Shown in pieces: positions 56,136 through 62,062 of a DNA stretch of 64,000 nt. Source of the stretch: Microbacterium dextranolyticum (GTDB lineage: Bacteria; Actinomycetota; Actinomycetes; Actinomycetales; Microbacteriaceae); assembly GCF_016907295.1 (NCBI RefSeq), contig NZ_JAFBBR010000001.1:2170001-2234000 (forward strand). Reading direction: 5' to 3'. A program made the translations under genes and the position numbers. The notes beneath the pieces were generated by a model. The model made no database searches, had not been told where the DNA came from, and saw only the letters and a list, made by a program, of their open reading frames with translations. Each line of letters begins with the position of its first letter. Position 1 is the first letter of the stretch.

Positions 56136-56999
56136 GTAGCGGTTCATCTCCGCGGTCAGGACGACATCGTGCGGCACGGCGACGTCGTCGATCGCGACGA
56201 TCGGCGCCGCCAAGCGCACGCTCGAGACCAGCCACGCCGCATCGGCATCCGCGAGATCAGCCGCCGCGATGACGCTGTACCCGGCCGTGTGGCCCTGGGC
56301 CTGGAGATACTCGAACAGGCTCAGCTGGGTCGTCCCGTGCAAGATGCCGGCGTTCGGCGCGGGAGTCAGGAAGGTATCGCCGTGCCGCACGATCAGGGTG
56401 GCCGTCGGTGCTTCGAGCACGAACCCGTCGCTCGTGATGAAGACAGCGTCATCGGCACCCCGGCTGCGGGCCTCGCGCAGCGCCGCCATGTTGACGGCGT
56501 ATGAGAGCGTCTTGGCGCCGAGCAGCAGCCAGGGCGCGCGCGCCGGCACGTCGAGCGTGTAGCCGCGGTCGAGCGTGACCACGCGGATGCCGTCGGTGCG
56601 TGCTCGCGTGAAATCGGATGCCTCCGCCGCCGTCACCCATGCGGTCGGCGCCGGTCCGTGCTCGACTCCACGGCTGAGGATGAGCTTGATGACCGACTCC
56701 CCCGCGCCGCAGTGTTCGGCCGCGAAAAGCACTGCCGCGCGCCATTGGGCGAGGTTCGGCGCCGGCAGGTCGCAGATCCGCGCCGAGTGCGCGAGCCGCT
56801 GGAGGTGCGCCTCGACTTCCTGCGGGTGACCGTCGACCACACCGATGGACTCGAAGATGCCGTCACCGCGCTGCGTGCTGAGCTCGCCGACAGTCAGCGC
56901 GGGTGCGGCAGGATCGATCGCGGTGAAGGTGTCGGCGACATCCGTCCGCGTGTCGTCGTCCGATACGGGGTCGATCATGAGAGCGAAGCGCCAGGCCAT
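56115..56999 (-). CDS. class IV aminotransferase (ADC lyase/BCAT-like)
   Basis: 294-aa fold-type IV PLP enzyme. PLP lysine Lys163 in LLGAKTLSYAVNMAALREA, Glu in DGFVLEAPTATLIV, and phosphate loop GILHGTTQLSLFEY. Could be 4-amino-4-deoxychorismate lyase (folate) or a D-/branched-chain aminotransferase; the short RGDGIFES start favours the ADC-lyase-like group. No folate genes are adjacent. Its 3' end is part of the 28-bp minisatellite. Confidence 0.87.
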   Translation of the reverse strand: MAWRFALMIDPVSDDDTRTDVADTFTAIDPAAPALTVGELSTQRGDGIFESIGVVDGHPQEVEAHLQRLAHSARICDLPAPNLAQWRAAVLFAAEHCGAGESVIKLILSRGVEHGPAPTAWVTAAEASDFTRARTDGIRVVTLDRGYTLDVPARAPWLLLGAKTLSYAVNMAALREARSRGADDAVFITSDGFVLEAPTATLIVRHGDTFLTPAPNAGILHGTTQLSLFEYLQAQGHTAGYSVIAAADLADADAAWLVSSVRLAAPIVAIDDVAVPHDVVLTAEMNRYLLSPRD

Positions 57000-57290
57000 G
57001 AGCCGAGCCTACGCCGCACGGCGGCGCGGTGAGCGGCTCGCGGGAATGCTGGCACGGTGCGCTCGGTTACACTGGAACAGCCGGGCCGCAGTAACCCCGG
57101 GCTCCATCTTTCGCCGCTCTGAGCGGCCTCGCGCCGAGAGGCGTTCTGCGGCCCGGCGCTTCTCTGTCCGGCCATCCGCCGGGCATCGTGGCATCCGCCC
57201 GAGTGCTCTTCGAGCCGCCCGAGCCGCCCGAGCGTGAACCTCCGCGTTCGCGCGTCGGCGTCTGCGGGGCGGGTCGCGGTCGGGGCGTGG
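57000..57290. other. 291-bp non-coding gap with strongly folded element
   Basis: Lies between two minus-strand genes. It holds the hairpin element at 57080-57157 and no convincing open reading frame. Confidence 0.6.
57080..57157. other. candidate structured RNA or regulatory element
   Basis: A perfect 12-bp closing stem (57080-57091 with 57146-57157) encloses two small hairpins (57113-57118 with 57122-57127; 57127-57130 with 57138-57141) and ~20 unpaired bases. On the plus strand a TACACT -10-like hexamer sits at 57068-57073, so transcription would start right at the stem. On the minus strand it would be in the leader of the aminotransferase gene. No T-tract, so not a typical terminator. Confidence 0.45.
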
Positions 57291-57929
57291 TCAGGTCAGT
57301 GCATCGCGGCGCCACAGCGCGGCGCACGTGCTCAGCTCGGCGGCGTACGTATCGAGACGCAGCGCTCGGGTGGTGAACGCGGTGGCGCGTTCGGGCTCGG
57401 TCGCATCGTGATCCTCGGCGACGTCGAGCGCTCCCGCGGCCTCGACGCGGCAGAAGGATGCTGCGCGCTCCAACGCCACCGCGAAATCACCCGTGAACAC
57501 GCCGCGCAGGATCTCGTCGACGAGCGCCATGAGCTCCTCGGGGCCGGCGGGCTGAGGTGCGCCCGCGACGACGACGTCGACGCCGTGTCGCAGTGCACGC
57601 CCCCGCTCGTACAGCAGGGCCGCGGTGCGGGCGTCGTCTCGCACCATCAGCTGCAGCAGGTAGAGACGCCACAGAGCGCCCGGAAGCGAGGATGCCGAGG
57701 CATGCGACCACAGCTCCGCGAGGGTGTCGATGCCGTGCGCATCGGTGAAGGTCACGAGCCGCTCGACGACGCCTTCCGACGGCTCGTCGCGCACCCGGGT
57801 GAGAAGGGCCGATGCGGTGGCGTGCGCCGCCCGCGACACTTCCGCGGGATCGGTCGAGCCGAACCGGCGATCGAATGTCGATGCCGGCCGCTGGACGGGT
57901 CGGTGGAAGTCGCGCCGCTCGTCGCTCAT
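57291..57929 (-). CDS. conserved Microbacteriaceae protein, function unknown
   Basis: 212 aa, mostly helical, beginning MSDERRDFHRPVQRPASTFDRRF. Similar proteins in Microbacterium are often labelled RNA polymerase subunit beta in databases, but nothing here resembles RpoB. Features: FTDAHGIDTLAELWSHASA, LPGALWRLYLLQLMVRDD and FTGDFAVALERAASFCRV. ATG at 57929 is chosen; the frame continues upstream through the GC minisatellite into the transposase, which is meaningless read-through. Confidence 0.75.
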   Translation of the reverse strand: MSDERRDFHRPVQRPASTFDRRFGSTDPAEVSRAAHATASALLTRVRDEPSEGVVERLVTFTDAHGIDTLAELWSHASASSLPGALWRLYLLQLMVRDDARTAALLYERGRALRHGVDVVVAGAPQPAGPEELMALVDEILRGVFTGDFAVALERAASFCRVEAAGALDVAEDHDATEPERATAFTTRALRLDTYAAELSTCAALWRRDALT

Positions 57930-57967
57930 CCCTCCAGGGTACCGGCGCCCCGTGCCCGGCGGCCGCG

Positions 57968-58065
57968 CCCCGGCCCCTCGGCCCCGGCCCCTCGGCCCCG
58001 GCCCGTCGGCCCCGGCCCGTCGCCCCCGGCCCGTCGGCCCCGGCCCCTCGGCCCCGGCCCGTCGG
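57968..58065. repeat. 14-bp GC minisatellite, seven copies
   Basis: Seven tandem units of CCCCGGCCCSTCGG (S = C or G) with one base change in the fourth. It lies 39 bp upstream of the 57291-57929 gene start, so copy number could affect its expression. Confidence 0.9.
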
Positions 58066-58097
58066 CCGCATAACCTCGACCCCGTCGCCTGGCCCTG

Positions 58098-58172
58098 CGT
58101 CCCAGTTTCTGCTTTCGGTAAACCGTGTCCCACTTTCGGCAGACCGTGTCCCACTTTCGGCAAGCCATGTCC
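58098..58172. repeat. GTGTCCCACTTTC repeat block A (left of IS3 element)
   Basis: One degenerate unit (from 58098), then two tandem 21-bp units starting CGTGTCCCACTTTCGGC at 58124 and 58145, then the first 7 bases of another unit (58166-58172) cut by the IS3 insertion. That unit resumes at 59498. Confidence 0.85.
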
Positions 58173-58194
58173 TGAATCGGCCTGACTTTTGTTC

Positions 58195-59135
58195 CTATCG
58201 GGAGCCTTGTCCGACAGGTGTCGGATTGGCTGATTCTTGGTCAGCGTAATACGCCTGTTCGACTTCGAGGGGGGTGCGCATGTCGAGCTCGCCGTGGAGT
58301 CGGGAGTTGTTCCACCACCACACCCATTCGAGGGTCGCGAGTTCGACCTGCTCGACTGTGCGCCAGGGTCCGCGCTGGCGGATGAGGGGTCTGCCCCGAG
58401 TTCGGTCTTGTAGAGGTTGTTGATCGCCTCGGCGAGGGCGTTGTCGTAGCTGTCGCCGACGGTTCCGGTGGAGGGCACCGCGCCGAGTTCGACGATGCGG
58501 TCGGCGTAGACCATCGCCATGTAGTTCGACCCGTGGTCCGAGTGATGCGTCAGCCCGGTGAGGTCGCCGCCCGCGCCCCAGGCGGCCATGTCGAGCGCCT
58601 GCAAGGGCAGGATCTCCGCTCTCAGCGTCGATGCAACGTTCCAGCCCACGATGCGTCTCGAGTAGACGTCGGTGACGAACGCGACGTAGGCGAACCCGGA
58701 CCAGGTGGCGACGTAGGTGACGTCGCAGACCCAGAGCCGTCGCGGCGCTGGTGCGGTGAAGCGGCGGTTCACGAGATCACTCGGCAGCACGGTGGTCGTG
58801 TCGGAGCGGGTCGTGAACACGCGCTTCGACTTGCGGACACCGCGAACCCCGGCGAGGCGCATGAGGCGTTCGGTCTGGTCGCGACCGATGTCCCAGCCTT
58901 GCCGTCGCATGAGGGCGTGCATCTTCCGTCGCCCGTAGACGCCGTAGTTCTCCGCATGCAGCCGGGCGATCTCGGGCACGAGCAGATCATCCTGCAGCTG
59001 CCGCGCGGACGGCGCGCGGCCCACCGCGGCGCGATAGCCGCGTGAGGTGAAGAATCCTCTCACTGCCGGTCGCAGGACCTGGCAGATGAGCTCGACCCCG
59101 AAACGATCCCGGTGTTCGTTGACGAACCGGATCAT
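58195..59135 (-). pseudogene. IS3 transposase orfB, frameshifted by a 14-nt insertion
   Basis: rve-type integrase with DDE residues in CDVTYVATW, HSDHGSNYMA and ALAEAINNLYKTEL. At 58384-58397 an extra 14 nt (GAGGGGTCTGCCCC) shifts the frame after KTEL. Deleting them restores KTEL-IRQRGPWRTVEQVELATLEW and a stop at 58195, giving 308 aa, the normal orfB length. As sequenced the frame runs on through 57291. Its ATG overlaps the orfA stop (ATGA). Confidence 0.92.
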
Positions 59136-59446
59136 CTCGTCGAGGGGTGGTCGAGCTCCTTCGCGAAAAAGATGCTCGCAGCCCTGAGGATCTCGTTCGC
59201 CTTCCGCAACTCCGAGACCTCCTTCTGCAGCCGCTTGATCTCCGCCGCCGCATCCGTCGTCAACCCGGGCTTCACGCCCGCGTCGACCTCGTAGCGGCGC
59301 TGCCAGAGGCGCAGTGTCTCCGGGCTCATCCCGAGCAGCCCGGCGACGTGACGGACCGCGCTCATCATGTTCGGGTGCGACGGCCGCGTCTCCGCGAGCA
59401 TCCGCAACGCCCGCTCACGCATCTCCGGCGAATACTTCCTGTTCAT
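59132..59446 (-). CDS. IS3 transposase orfA (helix-turn-helix)
   Basis: 104 aa: N-terminal HTH (RKYSPEMRERALRMLAE...VAGLLGMSPETLRLWQRRYEVD), then a leucine-zipper-like helix (EIKRLQKEVSELRKANEIL) ending FFAKELDHPSTR. Binds the IS ends. A CTTTTTC run before the end could allow -1 slippage, but direct ATGA coupling to orfB is also possible. Confidence 0.93.
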   Translation of the reverse strand: MNRKYSPEMRERALRMLAETRPSHPNMMSAVRHVAGLLGMSPETLRLWQRRYEVDAGVKPGLTTDAAAEIKRLQKEVSELRKANEILRAASIFFAKELDHPSTR

Positions 59447-59494
59447 CGAGTTCCATCCTTGCTTGAAGAACGGAACGAAAGTCAGGCCGATTCA

Positions 59495-59651
59495 TCCCAC
59501 AATCTGTCGCGCACCAGGCATCCACACGACAGAAACTGGGACACGGCCCGACCAGCAACCGTCTCTGCAGACCATGTCCCACTTTCTGCAGACCGTGTCC
59601 CACAATCTGTCGCGCACCAGGCATCCACACGACAGAAACTGGGACACGGCC
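59495..59651. repeat. GTGTCCCA palindromic repeat block B
   Basis: A 54-bp segment occurs twice exactly (59495-59548 and 59598-59651). Each is a palindrome: left arm CCGTGTCCCACAATCTGTCG (59593-59612), 17-nt loop containing GGCATCC, right arm ending GGGACACGG (59630-59649). A 21-bp unit starting CATGTCCCACTTTCTGC lies between them (59573-59593). Confidence 0.9.
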
Positions 59652-59727
59652 GACGCGCGAGTGAGCACCGAACAGGATGCGTGCCAGTCACGGCACCACG
59701 CGGCCCATCGCGCCGTGCGAACGGCGT

Positions 59728-60636
59728 TCAGCGACCCGCTGTCCACCCCGCGCGCCGAAGCGCGTCACGCACCAGTGCGACGGCCGCCTGCTCGTCACCC
59801 ATCATGTGGTGGCTGAGAACGCGCACGTGGTCCCAGCCTTGTACGCGGATCGCGCTCCAACGGTCGGCGTCGCGCGCGAACTGGGCGGCGTCCTCCGCAT
59901 GCACCCGGCCGTCGTACTCGACGGCGACACGGTAACGCGGGAAGGCGAGATCGAGCTCCGCAACGAAGGTGCCCCGGGTTGTGAAGAGCTCCCACCCCGT
60001 CTCGGGCTCCGGCAAGCCCGCATTCACAAGAAGAAGTCGAAGCCGTGTCTCGCGCGCCGAACGCACCCCACCGCGCGCGGCGGTGAGCGCGTGAGACAGG
60101 CTCCCGCCGCGCAGATCGCCCATCATCCGCGCTTCGTGTCGCAACTCGGATGCCTCGACGCCACGTTCCTGCAGCAGGAAATCCGCGGCGGCGACGAGGT
60201 CACCGAACGACCAGCGCGTGCCGGCTTGGCGCCAGGCGCGCACGGGGTCCTCGACGGGCAGCCCGTCGATCCATACGAACGCGGGCGCGCGCAGCTGCAG
60301 ACGGTGTCCGACGACGCCACGGGTACGAGGCTCTCTCGCCGGACGATACGCCGAGACGTGGATGCCCGGCGCATACGGCCACTCGGGTAAAGGTGCGCCG
60401 ACCAGCGCGAGGGCCGTTTCATGGCTGAAGAACTGGCCGTCGCGAAGCCGCGGGGCGAACGCCCGGCATCGCTCCAGCAGCGCACCGGCGCTTACCGCCC
60501 CTCGGGCGCGAACACCATGGAACGGGCGGCTCAGCGTCCGAGTCCGCAAACGCCCGGGGGCGACTCCCGCCGCGAGCGCCTGCGCGACGCTGAACGCCTG
60601 AGGAAGCTCGGCCGGAAGCTCGACGCGCGATGACAT
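59728..60636 (-). CDS. DUF559-type nuclease-like protein
   Basis: 302 aa. N-terminal ~100 residues resemble the winged-helix/AbiEi-like front of many actinobacterial DUF559 proteins (FSVAQALAAGVAPGRLRTRTL). The C-terminal ~110 carry the Vsr-like PD-(D/E)xK core: RETRLRLLLVNAGLPEPE, Glu227/Asp229 in VAELDLAF, and Glu240/Asp242 in VAVEYDGRVH. Possibly a DNA endonuclease or toxin-like component; no cognate methylase or antitoxin is adjacent. Palindromic repeat blocks lie on both sides. ATG at 60636. Confidence 0.83.
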   Translation of the reverse strand: MSSRVELPAELPQAFSVAQALAAGVAPGRLRTRTLSRPFHGVRARGAVSAGALLERCRAFAPRLRDGQFFSHETALALVGAPLPEWPYAPGIHVSAYRPAREPRTRGVVGHRLQLRAPAFVWIDGLPVEDPVRAWRQAGTRWSFGDLVAAADFLLQERGVEASELRHEARMMGDLRGGSLSHALTAARGGVRSARETRLRLLLVNAGLPEPETGWELFTTRGTFVAELDLAFPRYRVAVEYDGRVHAEDAAQFARDADRWSAIRVQGWDHVRVLSHHMMGDEQAAVALVRDALRRAGWTAGR

Positions 60637-60740
60637 CCCCTCATGCTCGTCGTGCAGGCATCGGGCCCCGGCCGCACCCTCGGCATCCGTGGACAATCAC
60701 GACGCCGATCGGGATGGGGAGGGAGGATGCCTCCCGCATC

Positions 60741-60866
60741 CATGTCCCACTTTCTGTCGTTCGGATGCCTCGGAAACGACCGAAAGTGGGACACGGCCCT
60801 CAGAAAGTGGGACACGGCCCGCAGAAATCGGGACACGGGGCGCCCGCAGAAATCGGGACACGGCCC
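60741..60866. repeat. GTGTCCCACTTTC palindromic repeat block C
   Basis: 19-bp arms (60743-60761 and 60775-60793, one mismatch) around a 13-nt loop with GGATGCC. Three further tandem half-units in reverse orientation follow (CAGAAAGTGGGACACGGCC at 60801, CAGAAATCGGGACACGG at 60822 and 60847). Same family as blocks A and B. Confidence 0.9.
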
Positions 60867-60873
60867 GCACACG

Positions 60874-60913
60874 CGAACCGCCCGGGCGACGAGACGGTCG
60901 CCCGGGCGGTTCG
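60874..60913 (-). terminator. pfkA terminator
   Basis: A perfect 17-bp stem (60874-60890 with 60897-60913), loop GAGACG, starting 8 bp past the pfkA stop. Confidence 0.9.
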
Positions 60914-60921
60914 GAGGTGAA

Positions 60922-61950
60922 TCAGCCGAAGAGGGCGGCGGCCTCTTCGTAGCGGTAGATCGGCACGGTGTTGAGCTCGCCGAGCGCCTCGGCGAACGGC
61001 ACACGGACGATGTCGGTGCCCTTCATCGAGACCATCTGCCCCCATGCCTCTTCCGCGACAGCGTCCGCGGCATGCAGGCCGAGGCGCGTCGCGAGGACGC
61101 GGTCGAAGCCCGACGGCGAACCGCCGCGCTGGATGTGACCGAGGACCGTCGCACGGGTCTCGATGCCGGTGCGGCGCTCGATCTCGGGTGCGAGGACCTC
61201 GCCGATGCCGCCCAGGCGCGGGCGGTTGAACGCGTCGAGACCCTTGTCGCTGTACGCCTCGTCCATGCCGGTGAGGGTGAAGCCCTCCGACACGACGACG
61301 AGGGGCGCGCGACCGCGGTCGTGCGCCTTCTGCACCTGGTCGACGATCTCGTCGATCGACATCGGCACCTCGGGGATGCAGATGACGTGAGCGCCCGCGG
61401 CGATGCCGGAGTGCAGGGCGATCCAGCCGACGTGGCGGCCCATGACCTCGGCGACCATGCAGCGCTGGTGCGAGTCGCCGGTCGTGCGGAGGCGGTCCAT
61501 CGCGTCGGTGGCGATGTTGACGGCCGTGTCGAAGCCGAACGAGTAGTCGGTGGCGCGCAGATCGTTGTCGATCGTCTTCGGCACACCCATGACGTTGATG
61601 CCGTCGTTCCACAGGCGGTTCGCGGCCGCGAGGGTGCCCTCGCCGCCGATCGCGATGATGCCGTCGATGTGGTGACCGTAGAGCGTCGCCTTGATGTTGT
61701 CGGCGCCGCCGCGGGGGCCCTCGTAGGGGTTCGTGCGCGACGTGCCGAGGATCGTGCCGCCGACCTTGGACAGCCCCTTCACCTCGTGGCGCGTCAGCGG
61801 GAAGAAGTCGCCGTCGACGACACCGCGCCATCCGTCGCGGATACCCACGAACTCGATGTTGTAGTTCGTCGTGCCCTTGAGCACGACACCGCGGATGACG
61901 GCGTTCAGACCGGGGCAGTCGCCGCCGCTGGTGAGGATGCCGATCTTCAT
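60922..61950 (-). CDS. pfkA: 6-phosphofructokinase
   Basis: 342 aa. Phosphorylates fructose-6-phosphate in glycolysis. TSGGDCPGLNAVIRG, GGEGTLAAA (Gly at the position that is Asp in PPi-using enzymes), catalytic PKTIDNDL, MGRHVGWIALHSGIAAGA, and HIQRGGSPSGFDR. The Gly104/Lys124 combination is that of the ATP-dependent actinobacterial (group III) enzymes; Lys124 is otherwise typical of PPi-PFK. ATG at 61950. Confidence 0.94.
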   Translation of the reverse strand: MKIGILTSGGDCPGLNAVIRGVVLKGTTNYNIEFVGIRDGWRGVVDGDFFPLTRHEVKGLSKVGGTILGTSRTNPYEGPRGGADNIKATLYGHHIDGIIAIGGEGTLAAANRLWNDGINVMGVPKTIDNDLRATDYSFGFDTAVNIATDAMDRLRTTGDSHQRCMVAEVMGRHVGWIALHSGIAAGAHVICIPEVPMSIDEIVDQVQKAHDRGRAPLVVVSEGFTLTGMDEAYSDKGLDAFNRPRLGGIGEVLAPEIERRTGIETRATVLGHIQRGGSPSGFDRVLATRLGLHAADAVAEEAWGQMVSMKGTDIVRVPFAEALGELNTVPIYRYEEAAALFG

Positions 61951-62062
61951 GGGGAGGATCCTTCGGGTAGAGGGTGGTGAGACGGCGACACTGCCTCATC
62001 CGACACTATCGCCGGATGAGGGGGTGCTGCCACCGCATCCGCCGTCGATAACGACGACGAGA

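Larger units (their letters stand above)
58173..59494 (-). mobile_element. IS3-family insertion sequence
   Basis: 1322 bp with 22-bp terminal inverted repeats (58173-58194 and 59473-59494, one mismatch, starting TGAATCGGCCTGACTTT). It is flanked by a 3-bp target duplication TCC (58170-58172 and 59495-59497). Two-ORF layout (orfA, orfB) on the minus strand. Removing it and one TCC restores a continuous repeat unit (CATGTCC-CACAATCTGTCG), so it landed inside a palindromic element. orfB is frameshifted, so the copy is probably immobile. Confidence 0.95.

Noticed and set aside
57291..59135. 614-codon frame fusing transposase, GC repeats and the DUF gene
   Set aside because: The continuity results from the 14-nt frameshift in orfB and stop-poor GC repeats. 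The two ends are unrelated proteins with their own starts.
59495..60866. Possible CRISPR or integron attC sites in the GTGTCCCA palindromes
   Set aside because: No regular spacers, no integrase, and no attC core sites; the pattern is palindrome plus tandem half-units.
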